From: Thauera sp. 28
Lineage (GTDB): Bacteria; Pseudomonadota; Gammaproteobacteria; Burkholderiales; Rhodocyclaceae
Assembly (NCBI RefSeq): GCF_000310145.2
Contig: NZ_AMXA01000001.1
Span: 124,001-188,000 of the forward strand
Length of the DNA stretch: 64,000 bases
Reading direction: 5' to 3'
Positions 36,913 to 44,531 of this stretch are shown one piece after another (position 1 is the first letter of the stretch; the number at the start of each line of letters is the position of its first letter). The notes under the pieces are model-generated. The model made no database searches and was not told the origin of the DNA. It was given only the letters and a program-made list of their open reading frames with translations. A program made the position numbers and the translations under genes.

Positions 36913-38082
36913 ATGTATAACGGGCTGTTCGATCTTCCCTGGTGGGGCTATGTCGTCGTCGCACTCGCGCTCACCCACGTCACCATCGCTGCGGTGACGA
37001 TCTTTCTGCATCGCCACCAGGCGCACCGTGCGCTGGACCTGCACCCTGTGCCCAGTCACTTCTTCCGCTTCTGGCTATGGCTCACGACGGGCATGGTCAC
37101 GCGCGAATGGGCGGCGATCCACCGCAAGCACCACGCCAAATGCGAGACGGTCGAAGATCCTCATAGCCCGCAGACGCGTGGCCTGGCGAAGGTGCTATGG
37201 CAGGGGGCGGAGCTCTATCGTGCCGAGGCCAAGAATGCCGAAACGCTCGCACGCTACGGCCACGGTACGCCGGATGACTGGCTCGAACGCAACGTGTATC
37301 GCCATTCCGTGCTCGGCGTCTCGATCATGCTGGTCATCGATCTCATTGCGTTCGGTCCGATCGGCCTGACGATCTGGGCGGTGCAGATGGTGTGGATCCC
37401 TTTCTGGGCGGCAGGCGTGGTCAACGGGCTCGCGCACTATTGGGGCTATCGCAACTACGATTGCAGCGATGCATCGCGCAACATCCTGCCCTGGGGCATC
37501 CTGATCGGCGGTGAGGAGCTGCACAACAACCACCACAGCTTCGCGACGTCGGCCAAGCTGTCGGCGCGCTGGTATGAGTTCGACATTGGCTGGATGTACA
37601 TCCGCATGCTGGAGATGCTTGGTCTGGCGAAGGTCAAGAAGACGATCCCCAAGCCGCGCCTGGTCGAGGCCAAGGCGGTGCCGGACCTGGATACCTTGCA
37701 GGCGGTCGTCACCCACCGCTACGACGTGATGACGAACTACATGCATTCGCTGCGCAAGCTTTGCGCTGCCGAGTTGAAGCGTGTCAAGCGCGATGCGGTG
37801 AGCGGTCTGGACGTCAGGGCAGTGCGGCGCTGGGTGCTGTCCGGCGAGGAGCGCCACCTTGGCGACGCGCAGAAGGAGCAGGTGCGCGTCGCCGTCGGCA
37901 TGAGCCCGGCGCTGGCAACCGTGGTTGCGATGCGCGAGGAGCTGGCGGCGATCTGGGCACGCTCCAATGCATCGCGTGAGCAACTGCTGGCGCAACTGCA
38001 GGACTGGGTTACGCGCGCCGAGCAAAGCGGGATTGCCCAGCTGCAGGAGTTCGCCCTGCGCCTGCGCCGCTACGCTGTCTGA
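36913..38082 (+). CDS. Acyl (fatty acid) desaturase with C-terminal extension
   Basis: A membrane di-iron desaturase that introduces a double bond into acyl chains. The 389-residue product has the three histidine boxes: HRHQAH (33-38), HRKHH (70-74) and HNNHH (204-208), with hydrophobic pairs around them. The last 120 residues form a charged helical extension ending WVTRAEQSGIAQLQEFALRL, which is not part of the catalytic core. The ATG at 36913 has AGAGGTG upstream; a GTG four codons earlier is less well placed. It is a single gene convergent with queD. Confidence 0.88.
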   Translation: MYNGLFDLPWWGYVVVALALTHVTIAAVTIFLHRHQAHRALDLHPVPSHFFRFWLWLTTGMVTREWAAIHRKHHAKCETVEDPHSPQTRGLAKVLWQGAELYRAEAKNAETLARYGHGTPDDWLERNVYRHSVLGVSIMLVIDLIAFGPIGLTIWAVQMVWIPFWAAGVVNGLAHYWGYRNYDCSDASRNILPWGILIGGEELHNNHHSFATSAKLSARWYEFDIGWMYIRMLEMLGLAKVKKTIPKPRLVEAKAVPDLDTLQAVVTHRYDVMTNYMHSLRKLCAAELKRVKRDAVSGLDVRAVRRWVLSGEERHLGDAQKEQVRVAVGMSPALATVVAMREELAAIWARSNASREQLLAQLQDWVTRAEQSGIAQLQEFALRLRRYAV

Positions 38083-38090
38083 ACAGCGGC

Positions 38091-38106
38091 GCCCGGCAGG
38101 CCGGGC
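38091..38106. terminator. Short hairpin between desaturase and queD
   Basis: A 6-bp GC stem (GCCCGG/CCGGGC) with loop CAGG, followed by TTCTTC on the plus strand, lies 8 bases after the desaturase stop and just past the queD stop. A weak candidate terminator. Confidence 0.4.
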
Positions 38107-38110
38107 TTCT

Positions 38111-38554
38111 TCAGGTGCGTACGGCGTCTGCCCAGCAGTTGGGCGTTTCGTATAGTCGTACGCGCTCGAGCCGCAGATGGTTGCCGTAGGTGTCGCGGTA
38201 GGCGGGATCGAGCAGGCGGAATGCCTCCGCGGCGAGATTCTCGGCGGTGGGAACGAGGTCCAGCACGACGGTCTTGTGTTCGGGCATCGAGGTGAGGAAG
38301 TCGAGCACCCGGGTGTCGCCACGATAGACCAGGAAAGCGTGGTCCCAGCGGTCCACGACGAGTTCCTTGGCGATGCGCTTGACGTCGGCGAAGTCCATGA
38401 TCATGCCATTGACCGGAAGGCCGTCGGCCTTGATCACCTCGCCCGAAAGGGTGATCTCGAGCGCATAGCGATGCCCATGAAGGTGGCGGCATTGGCTGGC
38501 ATGGTCGGGGATCCGGTGACCGGCATCGAACTCGAGGCGGCGGGTGATGCGCAT
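38111..38554 (-). CDS. queD: 6-carboxytetrahydropterin synthase (QueD/PTPS family)
   Basis: Converts dihydroneopterin triphosphate to a pterin intermediate of queuosine (7-deazaguanine) synthesis. The 147-residue product has FDAGHRIPDHASQCRHLHGH: zinc ligands H13, H26 and H28 and catalytic C22. The conserved DF (MDFADVK), the DHAFLV segment and the C-terminal VRLYETPNCWA are also present. It is divergent from a radical SAM gene; the other que genes are not in the window. Confidence 0.9.
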   Translation of the reverse strand: MRITRRLEFDAGHRIPDHASQCRHLHGHRYALEITLSGEVIKADGLPVNGMIMDFADVKRIAKELVVDRWDHAFLVYRGDTRVLDFLTSMPEHKTVVLDLVPTAENLAAEAFRLLDPAYRDTYGNHLRLERVRLYETPNCWADAVRT

Positions 38555-38641
38555 GGCGACTCTCTCTTGTGGGGGCGCGGATTATAGCACCGGGGGCGCT
38601 GCTGCCGGTGTCCACGGAAATTGCAAGTCTCTGAGCTGACG

Positions 38642-39526
38642 ATGAATTCTTCCATTTCTTCGGGTGCACCGGCAAACCGTGCCAGCACCCTGGACATCCG
38701 AAACCACGACCGCGATCTCGCCGGGCTCACCTATGTGTATCCGGTGCTGTCAAGGCGAGCAGGTGGGGTGTCGATCGGCATCAACCTCAACCCGAACAAT
38801 GCCTGCAACTGGCATTGCGTGTATTGCCAGGTGCCTGGCCTGGTGCGGGGCAAGGCACCGGAGATCGATCTTGCCCGACTGCAGGACGAATTGCGCGGCT
38901 TCCTCGCCGACCTCATCCACGGCAGCTGGATGGCGCGCCACGTTCCCGATGGTGCGCGTGTCATTCGCGACATTGCCTTCTCTGGAAACGGCGAGCCGAC
39001 GAGTGCGGCGGTCTTCGGCGAGGCGGTCGAGCTGGTTGCCGGGCTCAAGGCGGAGTTCGGCCTTGCGGCGGATGCCGTGCCGCTCAGGTTGATCACCAAT
39101 GGCAGCCTGTTGGGCCAGGCACGCGTCCTCTCCGCAGTGCGCCGGCTGGCGGATGCGGGGGGAGAAGTGTGGTTCAAGGTCGATGCAGGCACGGTGGACG
39201 GTATCGAGCGCATCAATGGCGTACACCTGGAGCCGGAGGCCGTCGCACGCAACTTGCAGCGCTGCGCGCTGGCCTGTCCGACCTGGGTTCAGACCTGCAT
39301 GTTCCGTTGGGATGGTCAGGTACCCGCGGACGCGGACATCGAGGCTTATCTCGGGGTGCTCGAGGCGGCCGGACTGGAGCACTTGCGCGGGGTGCTGCTG
39401 TACGGAGTTGCACGTCCGTCCATGCAGGCGGAGGCGTCACGACTCAGCGCCTTGACCAGCGACGAACTCGAAGCGATTGCCGAGCGCATCAGAAAAAAAG
39501 GGCTGACGGTATCCGTCAGCCCTTGA
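38642..39526 (+). CDS. Radical SAM protein, unassigned function
   Basis: A 294-residue enzyme with the radical SAM iron-sulfur motif C55-x3-C59-x2-C62 (CNWHCVYC) in a compact barrel. It also has the SAM-binding IAFSGNGEPTS stretch and a LITNGSLL strand. The overall style resembles the COG0731/wyosine-type radical SAM group, but neither substrate nor pathway is evident. Divergent queD could mean a link to modified nucleosides, yet it is not QueE in length or motif layout. The last 10 codons contain the terminator of the convergent regulator gene. The ATG at 38642 is preferred over a position seven codons upstream. Confidence 0.85.
   Translation: MNSSISSGAPANRASTLDIRNHDRDLAGLTYVYPVLSRRAGGVSIGINLNPNNACNWHCVYCQVPGLVRGKAPEIDLARLQDELRGFLADLIHGSWMARHVPDGARVIRDIAFSGNGEPTSAAVFGEAVELVAGLKAEFGLAADAVPLRLITNGSLLGQARVLSAVRRLADAGGEVWFKVDAGTVDGIERINGVHLEPEAVARNLQRCALACPTWVQTCMFRWDGQVPADADIEAYLGVLEAAGLEHLRGVLLYGVARPSMQAEASRLSALTSDELEAIAERIRKKGLTVSVSP
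39493..39522 (-). terminator. Terminator of the XRE regulator gene, inside a coding region
   Basis: On the minus strand a 10-bp stem (39500-39509 with 39513-39522) and a 3-base loop are followed by seven T residues (complement of 39493-39499), a textbook intrinsic terminator. It lies inside the final codons of the convergent radical SAM gene. Confidence 0.85.
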
Positions 39527-39543
39527 GTTCGATTGCCCGGTGA

Positions 39544-39837
39544 TCAGCGCTCCTTGCGCTTGGCACGAGCTTCCTTCTTGAGCGTCTTGTAAAGCTCGGG
39601 GTTGGTCGCCTTGAGGTACTCGGCGACATCCACGTCGTCGCGCTTGACCTTGTTGATGTCGATTTGCTCGACATGCACCAGGCGCAGCAGCGCCTGCACG
39701 GGGCGAGGGATGTTGCGCCCGCTTTCGTAACGCGACCCGCCACTCTGGGTCACGCCGATCTTGGACCAGAACTGCGACTGGTTCAGGCCGAGCTTTCGGC
39801 GAATTTCGCGAACATCGATTTTTTCGGTGACTTTCAT
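39544..39837 (-). CDS. Small XRE-type helix-turn-helix regulator
   Basis: A 97-residue DNA-binding protein. It has an HTH of the lambda-repressor type: VREIRRKLGLNQSQFWSKIGVTQSGGSRYESGRNIPRPVQALLRL (about residues 8-52, quoted for the fold only as NQSQFWSKIGVTQSG). It is followed by a charged helical C-terminal part ending in KKEARAKRKER. The ATG at 39837 has AAAGGAA eight bases upstream. A dyad overlapping the predicted start of transcription suggests autoregulation. Stand-alone, with its own terminator. Confidence 0.85.
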   Translation of the reverse strand: MKVTEKIDVREIRRKLGLNQSQFWSKIGVTQSGGSRYESGRNIPRPVQALLRLVHVEQIDINKVKRDDVDVAEYLKATNPELYKTLKKEARAKRKER

Positions 39838-39911
39838 TACGGTATTCCTTTTTCTCTTGACCAAGGTGGACACGGCAACGGGGTCGACTCTGGCATGGGG
39901 TGAATGGGTTT

Positions 39912-39931
39912 CCTATGACCTAAGTCATAGG
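39912..39931. promoter_or_regulatory. Dyad operator candidate for the XRE regulator
   Basis: Perfect 8-base arms CCTATGAC and GTCATAGG are separated by CTAA. The dyad lies 75-94 bases before the ATG at 39837 and just downstream of the predicted -10, so a bound protein would block transcription. Confidence 0.5.
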
Positions 39932-39939
39932 GTGTATGA

Positions 39940-39969
39940 AGTATAGATCACTATCCTTTCCTCATACAA
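39940..39969 (-). promoter_or_regulatory. Promoter candidate of the XRE regulator
   Basis: On the minus strand TTGTAT (39964-39969), an 18-base spacer and TATACT (39940-39945, 5 of 6 matches) stand in an AT-rich stretch unlike the GC-rich surroundings. Transcription would begin near 39933, next to the dyad. Confidence 0.45.
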
Positions 39970-40215
39970 TGTGGTTTTTGTTGTTTTAGTTGAAATCTGT
40001 GATTTTTTGCCTGATGTCCTCTGTCTGCCGGCGTCCTCCGGCAAATTCCTGTCCTGACGCCTTCGACGGTAGTGACGAGGCACTTTCACGTCAAATTGGA
40101 TACGACAATGGCACTAATAGTTCAGCTTGACGCCGTCGTGTGCTGACCTTCCTTCGGGGGGTGCCGGCTCGATTCGGCCAATGGTGCGATGCATGAAAAA
40201 GGCGCGTGAACGTGT
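39970..40215. other. AT-richer intergenic gap, no gene seen
   Basis: This part of the 421-base gap between the XRE gene and the tRNA gene is less GC-rich than its surroundings. No convincing coding frame on either strand, and no promoter match, was recognised. A short stem (TGCCGG/CCGGCA at 40026-40043) may be a remnant terminator. Confidence 0.5.
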
Positions 40216-40244
40216 TTGACCGATAGCCCCGAACTCGCTATGAT
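40216..40244 (+). promoter_or_regulatory. Sigma-70 promoter of the tRNA-Ser gene
   Basis: TTGACC (40216-40221), a 17-base spacer and TATGAT (40239-40244) stand 14 bases before the mature tRNA end, an almost consensus promoter typical of stable RNA genes. Confidence 0.8.
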
Positions 40245-40258
40245 CGCGCCTTCCTGAT

Positions 40259-40352
40259 GGAGACGTGGCCGAGAGGTCGAAGGCACTCCCCTGCTAAGGG
40301 AGCATGCGGGCTAAAACTCGCATCGAGGGTTCGAATCCCTCCGTCTCCGCCA
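40259..40352 (+). tRNA. tRNA-Ser (anticodon GCU)
   Basis: The 94-base gene has a 7-bp acceptor stem (GGAGACG/CGTCTCC), discriminator G and an encoded CCA. The anticodon arm CTCCC-CTGCTAA-GGGAG gives anticodon GCU. There is a long class II variable arm and a T arm GAGGG-TTCGAAT-CCCTC. Its own promoter lies upstream and a terminator downstream. Confidence 0.95.
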
Positions 40353-40360
40353 GAGCACTG

Positions 40361-40388
40361 AAGCCCCTTGTTTCGAGGGGCTTTTTTG
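40361..40388 (+). terminator. Intrinsic terminator of the tRNA-Ser gene
   Basis: An 8-bp stem (40361-40368 with 40376-40383) with a 7-base loop, followed by a T-run, begins 8 bases after the tRNA 3' end. Confidence 0.85.
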
Positions 40389-40498
40389 CGTTCACGCGGC
40401 GCACCTCAGGGAGGTCGGAGTGCCCTGGTCTTTCTCTTCGGGACCGAAGTTCTTGTTTGTCGTGCCCTTCGTGTCCCCTGGCAGACTCCGCAAGGCAG

Positions 40499-40519
40499 AG
40501 CCCGGTGCAGGGCCGGGCT
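40499..40519. terminator. GC hairpin downstream of the rhodanese remnant
   Basis: A 7-bp stem (AGCCCGG/CCGGGCT) with a 7-base loop lies 24 bases past the stop of the truncated rhodanese frame on the minus strand. It is probably the original terminator of that gene. The stretch 40389-40498 shows nothing else. Confidence 0.4.
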
Positions 40520-40542
40520 TGCAGGGGCGGGTGCCTTAGCGC

Positions 40543-40740
40543 TCAGCGCAGGTCGAGGCGATGGTCCTTGTCAGCGTTCATCTTGGGCGACCACGGTAGG
40601 CCGCTGTTCTGCCAGCCGTTCTTGAGGCGGAATCCGGCCTGTGTTCCTTCCTTGATCGCTTCGCCCTGGAAACCGTTGATGACGTAGCGTGCGTTGGCAA
40701 AGCCGCTCTCGCGCAGAAAGGCGGTGTGATCAGCGCTATG
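40543..40740 (-). pseudogene. 5'-truncated rhodanese-domain remnant
   Basis: The minus strand encodes 65 residues ending at a TGA (40543-40545). They include SADHTAFLRESGFANARYVI, then NGFQGEAIKEGTQ and NSGLPWSPKMNADKDHR. This reads as the last part of a sulfurtransferase (rhodanese) domain, after its active-site loop. The frame is closed by a stop at 40741-40743, with no start codon and no CxxGxR catalytic loop, so the 5' two thirds are missing. It abuts the end of ybgE. Not listed in most gene models because no start exists. Confidence 0.6.
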
Positions 40741-40749
40741 TCACCGAGG

Positions 40750-41061
40750 TTACACAGGACTGCCGTGCAAGGACGCCAGGCGTACGACGGCCAGGGCGAT
40801 GCCGAGCAGACAGGCGGTACCCGAGAACATCAGGCGCCAGGCCAGGTGTCGTGGTACGAAGCCGACGCCACGCACGAAGCCCGCGCTCATGGCCCAGAAC
40901 AGTGCCATAGCGGCCCAGTGGTCCGCGCCGCCCTGCGGACCGGAGAGGGCGGCGGGCCAGGCGGTGATGCCGAGCATGATCGCGATGGCTGTCAGCAGCG
41001 GCAGCAGGCTGATCCCGCCGGTCGGCGCGGCGGGCGGGTGGGGGGCGACCTTCGTGTTCAT
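40750..41061 (-). CDS. ybgE: Cyd operon protein YbgE
   Basis: A 103-residue membrane protein that closes cytochrome bd operons. The family segment ALFWAMSAGFVRGVGFVPRHLAWRLMFS is present between two or three hydrophobic helices (LLPLLTAIAIMLGITAW; LLGIALAVVRLASL). The ATG at 41061 follows AAGGAGGCAACG. It lies 19 bases downstream of cydX. Its role in oxidase assembly is suspected, not proven. Confidence 0.85.
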   Translation of the reverse strand: MNTKVAPHPPAAPTGGISLLPLLTAIAIMLGITAWPAALSGPQGGADHWAAMALFWAMSAGFVRGVGFVPRHLAWRLMFSGTACLLGIALAVVRLASLHGSPV

Positions 41062-41080
41062 CGTTGCCTCCTTGCCGCCT

Positions 41081-41251
41081 TCAGTGTGCGCCGCTGCCGT
41101 TCGGGTGAACCGGATCGGCGTCGAGACGGGGCTGTCGCAGCGCGTCGGCGCGTGCCTCTTCGCGCGCCTGTTCATTTTCGCCCCACAGGGCGTTGAGGAT
41201 GGCCAGCAGCACGGCGAAGCCGATGCCCAGGACCCAGGCGAAATACCACAT
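41081..41251 (-). CDS. cydX: Cytochrome bd oxidase small subunit CydX
   Basis: A 56-residue single-helix subunit that stabilises the haem b/d site. It starts MWYFAWVLGIGFAVLLAILN and continues ALWGENEQAREEARAD, matching the CydX/YbgT pattern (WYFAW...G...A.LNA.W). It is longer at the C-terminus than the 37-residue E. coli protein. It is 27 bases downstream of cydB and was found by reading between cydB and ybgE. Confidence 0.92.
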   Translation of the reverse strand: MWYFAWVLGIGFAVLLAILNALWGENEQAREEARADALRQPRLDADPVHPNGSGAH

Positions 41252-41278
41252 GTCGTTCTCCTTGTTTCGTGTGCGCGC

Positions 41279-42421
41279 TCAGTATGCGGAGTGCTCGTTC
41301 TCGCGGATGTAGGCCGCGGTGACTTTGCCTGCCATCACGCTGTAGGCCCAACTGGTGTAGGCAACGATGATCGGCATGAAGATCAGCGTGGCCCAGAACA
41401 TGATGCCCAGCGTGCGCTGGCTTGAGACCGCATCCCACACGGTGAGGCTGGCGCCCGGCACGGTCGAGGAGGGCATCACGAAGGGGAACATGGATACGCC
41501 AGCGGTGCCGATCACGCCCACGATGGCGAACGACGAAGCAACGAAAGCGGCCAGGGTGCGCCCCTTCCAGACCAGCAACAGCGCGGCAATGCCGCCGGCG
41601 TAGCCCAGCGCCGGCACCAGCATCGTCAGCGGCGCCTTGGCGTAATTGGCCAGCCAGGCGCCGGGCTGCAGTTCGACTGTCTTGGCGAGTGGGTTGGGCA
41701 GCGCCGCGGTGTCCACCGCCGAGGTGATGGCGTAGCCGAAGCTGCCGTTGGCGATCCATAGCCCGGCGGCGGTGAAGCCCACCAGCATCAGCACGCCGAA
41801 AACCAGCGCGGCGGTTATCGAACGGCGCTGGATGCCGCCCTCGGTACGGTGCGCAAGATAGATCGCGCCGTGGAAGGTGATCATCGCCGTGCTCACCACG
41901 CCGGCGAGCAGCGCAAAGGGGTTGAGCAGGCCCCAGAAACTGCCGGTGTAGTGGGACACCAGGGTGTCGTCGAAGTGGAAGGGCACGCCTTGCAGCAGGT
42001 TGCCGAAGGCCACGCCGAAGATCAGCGGCGGCACTGCACCGCCGATGAAGAGCCCCCAGTCCCAGGTGCTGCGCCAGGCGGCGTTGTGGATCTTGCTGCG
42101 GTAGTCGAAGCCCACCGGGCGGAAGAAGAGCGCCCACAGCACCGCCAGCATCGCCCAGTAGAAGCCCGAGAAGGCTGTGGCATAGACGATCGGCCAGGCG
42201 GCGAAGATGGCACCGCCGCCGGTGATGAACCACACCTGGTTGCCGTCCCAGTGCGGGCCGACGGTGTTGATGACGACGCGGCGCTCCTCGTCGTTCTGGC
42301 CGACGAAGGGCAGCAGGGTGCCCACGCCCATGTCGTGGCCGTCCATGATGGCGAAGCCGACGAGCAACACGCCCACCAGCAGCCACCAGATGAGTTTCAG
42401 GGTCGGGTAGTCGAGGATCAT
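41279..42421 (-). CDS. cydB: Cytochrome bd ubiquinol oxidase subunit II
   Basis: Membrane subunit of the oxygen-reducing quinol oxidase. The 380-residue product has about nine helices. It starts MILDYPTLKLIWWLLVGVLL and contains GFAIMDGHDMGVGTLLPFV and INTVGPHWDGNQVWFITGGGAIFAAWP, the typical CydB N-terminal signature. It ends in the operon's usual basic tail (YIRENEHSAY). The ATG at 42421 is 16 bases after the cydA stop. With CydA it transfers quinol electrons to oxygen without pumping protons. Confidence 0.96.
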   Translation of the reverse strand: MILDYPTLKLIWWLLVGVLLVGFAIMDGHDMGVGTLLPFVGQNDEERRVVINTVGPHWDGNQVWFITGGGAIFAAWPIVYATAFSGFYWAMLAVLWALFFRPVGFDYRSKIHNAAWRSTWDWGLFIGGAVPPLIFGVAFGNLLQGVPFHFDDTLVSHYTGSFWGLLNPFALLAGVVSTAMITFHGAIYLAHRTEGGIQRRSITAALVFGVLMLVGFTAAGLWIANGSFGYAITSAVDTAALPNPLAKTVELQPGAWLANYAKAPLTMLVPALGYAGGIAALLLVWKGRTLAAFVASSFAIVGVIGTAGVSMFPFVMPSSTVPGASLTVWDAVSSQRTLGIMFWATLIFMPIIVAYTSWAYSVMAGKVTAAYIRENEHSAY

Positions 42422-42437
42422 GATGTGCGCTCCGGGA

Positions 42438-44000
42438 TCAGGCGTGGGCGTGCTGGGTTTCGTTCATGTAGCGGCCAGTACCCAGGCTGCCGGGGCCCTG
42501 GCGGGCGAACTTGATCATCAGAACCATCTCGACGATCAGCAGCAGGGTGTAGAAGCCGACAAAGCCAGCCAGCGAGCCATACAGGCTTTCCACCGTCAGC
42601 GTGGACACCGACAGGTGGGTGGGCAGCACGCCGTAGATCGTCCACGGCTGGCGGCCGTACTCGGCGACGAACCAGCCCATCTCGCAGGCCAGCCACGGCA
42701 TCGGCAGGAACCACAGCGCCCACTTGAGCAGCCACGGCCGCTGTGCGAAGTCGCCCTTGATCGAGTACCACAGCGCCAGGCCGAACAGCGCCAGCATCGC
42801 GAAGCCCAACGCCACCATGATGCGGAAGGTCCAGAACAGCGGCGCCACCTTGGGCAGCGTGTCGCGCGCGGCGCGGTCGATCAGCGCGGGGGTGACGTCG
42901 TCCATCGAGGCGACGTATTTCTTGAGCAGCAGGCCGAAGCCGAGGTCGCTCTTGACCTTGTCGAAGGCTTCACGCAGTGCTGCGTCCTGCGGGTTCTTGC
43001 GCAGCGCCTCGAGCAGCTTCACCGCCTCTACGCCTACGGTTACGCGCTCGCGGTTCAGGGCGTAGATCTGGTTCAGGCCGGGCAGCTCCTTGTCGAGGGA
43101 GCGCGTGCCGATGAGGCCCATCACCCAGGGAATATGGATGGCGAAGTCGTTCTTCATCTCGGCTTCGTTGGGCACGGCGATGACGTTGAAGCTGGCCGGG
43201 GCTGGTTCGGTCTCCCACATCGCCTCCATTGCCGCGAGCTTGGTCTGTTGTGCTTCGCCGAGCGCGTAGCCGGATTCGTCGCCAAGCACGATCACCGAGC
43301 AGATCGAGGCGAAGCCGAAGGCCGCAGCGATGCGGAACGACCGCTTGGCGAACTCCACATCGCGCCCGCGCAGCAGGTACCAGGCCGAGATCGACAGCAC
43401 GAACATGGCGCCGGTCACGTAGCCCGCCGACACCGTATGCACGAACTTGCCCTGTGCCACCGGGTTGAACACCACCGCCCAGAAGTCGGTGAGCTCCATG
43501 CGCATGGTTTCAAAACTGAACTCGGAACCCACCGGGTTCTGCATCCAGCCGTTGGCGATCAGGATCCACAGCGCCGACAGGTTGGTGCCCACCGCCATCA
43601 GGATCGTCACCAGCAGGTGCTGCTGGCGCGACAGGCGGTCCCAGCCGAAGAAGAACAGACCGATGAAGGTCGATTCGAGGAAGAAGGCCATCAGACCCTC
43701 GATCGCCAGCGGCGCACCGAAGATGTCGCCCACGTAGTGCGAGTAGTAGGCCCAGTTGGTGCCGAACTGGAACTCCAGCGTGATGCCGGTGGTGACGCCC
43801 AGTGCGAAGTTGATGCCGAAGAGCTTGCCCCAGAAGCGGGTCATGTCCTTGTAGATCGTCTTGCCGGTCATGACATAGACGCTTTCCATGATGACCAGCA
43901 TCCACACCATGCCGAGCGTGAGCGGCACGAAGAGGAAGTGGTACATCGCCGTGGCTGCGAACTGCAGCCGCGACAGGTCGACGAGTTGCTCACTGACCAT
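42438..44000 (-). CDS. cydA: Cytochrome bd ubiquinol oxidase subunit I
   Basis: Subunit that carries haems b558, b595 and d and the quinol site. The 520-residue product starts [21 protein letters not shown]; the conserved H19-type axial ligand segment and [13 protein letters not shown] near the C-terminus are present. The periplasmic Q-loop (about residues 255-390) is the long E. coli type. AGGAG precedes the ATG. Its start overlaps the end of cydP by 11 bases. High-affinity oxygen use at low oxygen fits an FNR-like box upstream of the operon. Confidence 0.97.
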   Translation of the reverse strand: MVSEQLVDLSRLQFAATAMYHFLFVPLTLGMVWMLVIMESVYVMTGKTIYKDMTRFWGKLFGINFALGVTTGITLEFQFGTNWAYYSHYVGDIFGAPLAIEGLMAFFLESTFIGLFFFGWDRLSRQQHLLVTILMAVGTNLSALWILIANGWMQNPVGSEFSFETMRMELTDFWAVVFNPVAQGKFVHTVSAGYVTGAMFVLSISAWYLLRGRDVEFAKRSFRIAAAFGFASICSVIVLGDESGYALGEAQQTKLAAMEAMWETEPAPASFNVIAVPNEAEMKNDFAIHIPWVMGLIGTRSLDKELPGLNQIYALNRERVTVGVEAVKLLEALRKNPQDAALREAFDKVKSDLGFGLLLKKYVASMDDVTPALIDRAARDTLPKVAPLFWTFRIMVALGFAMLALFGLALWYSIKGDFAQRPWLLKWALWFLPMPWLACEMGWFVAEYGRQPWTIYGVLPTHLSVSTLTVESLYGSLAGFVGFYTLLLIVEMVLMIKFARQGPGSLGTGRYMNETQHAHA

Positions 44001-44187
44001 GGGTTTCTCCTGGAGGTGGTCGATGCGATGGCGGAGTTGAACGGGAAACCTGTGCGGCCATGGTCGAGCTGTCGACCGATACGCGTGCGTCGCGGATGAA
44101 AGCCCACCACAGCGCCGTGATCAGCGCGAGCTTGATCAGTACGACGACGACGAGATGGCGCAGCAGGCCTTGATCTGGCAGGTTCAT
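43990..44187 (-). CDS. cydP: Cytochrome oxidase small subunit CydP
   Basis: A 65-residue protein with one N-terminal membrane helix ([24 protein letters not shown]) followed by a hydrophilic tail. It matches the small CydP protein found ahead of cydA in betaproteobacteria; its exact role is uncertain. The ATG has AAAGGAG seven bases upstream. It is the first gene of the cyd operon and overlaps cydA. Confidence 0.8.
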   Translation of the reverse strand: MNLPDQGLLRHLVVVVLIKLALITALWWAFIRDARVSVDSSTMAAQVSRSTPPSHRPPPGETHGQ

Positions 44188-44199
44188 ACGGAACTCCTT

Positions 44200-44221
44200 T
44201 TGATAAGGGGTTGCTTATCAA
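44200..44221. promoter_or_regulatory. Inverted repeat in the cydP leader
   Basis: Perfect 8-base arms TTGATAAG and CTTATCAA are separated by 6 bases. The near end abuts the Shine-Dalgarno of cydP. It may be an operator or an mRNA stem that limits ribosome access. Confidence 0.45.
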
Positions 44222-44253
44222 GTCCCGTGCCAGCGTCGCCGAATGGGCTGGAT

Positions 44254-44267
44254 TTGAGTTGAATCAA
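44254..44267. promoter_or_regulatory. FNR/ANR-like box upstream of the cyd operon
   Basis: TTGAG-TTGA-ATCAA matches TTGAT-N4-ATCAA with one mismatch. It lies about 70 bases before the cydP start, suiting oxygen-dependent control. Confidence 0.55.
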
Positions 44268-44531
44268 GGCACTTGCGGGTAGATCCCCTGCTCAGGGAAG
44301 ATGGCTGTCACTGCTGCTGTCTGCAGATGTGGCAGTTTGTGTACCCTTGAAGTGTCAAAGTGGCAGCGATGGAAGGTTGTGCGCCAGAGCGCGGCGTCAC
44401 GGAACGCTGTGAGCACTTGTGCCGGCTCGCGGGGCGTGGAGAAGCCCGCAGTGGCGCACGATCACGCGCGCGACGCCAGCTAGTCGGACGCAGGCCGCAG
44501 TGGCTGCGTCAAGGCGTGCATTGCGCCCGCG
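44268..44531. other. Intergenic gap between cyd operon and sulP gene, no gene seen
   Basis: Two short overlapping plus-strand frames exist here, but neither has a ribosome site nor a recognisable family, and codon use is unlike the neighbours. A GC stem (44487-44493 with 44504-44510) could end the leftward sulP transcript. Confidence 0.5.

Noticed and set aside
40259-40352. tRNA-Ser 3' end as a phage or island attachment site
   Set aside because: No integrase gene and no second copy of the tRNA end was seen nearby.
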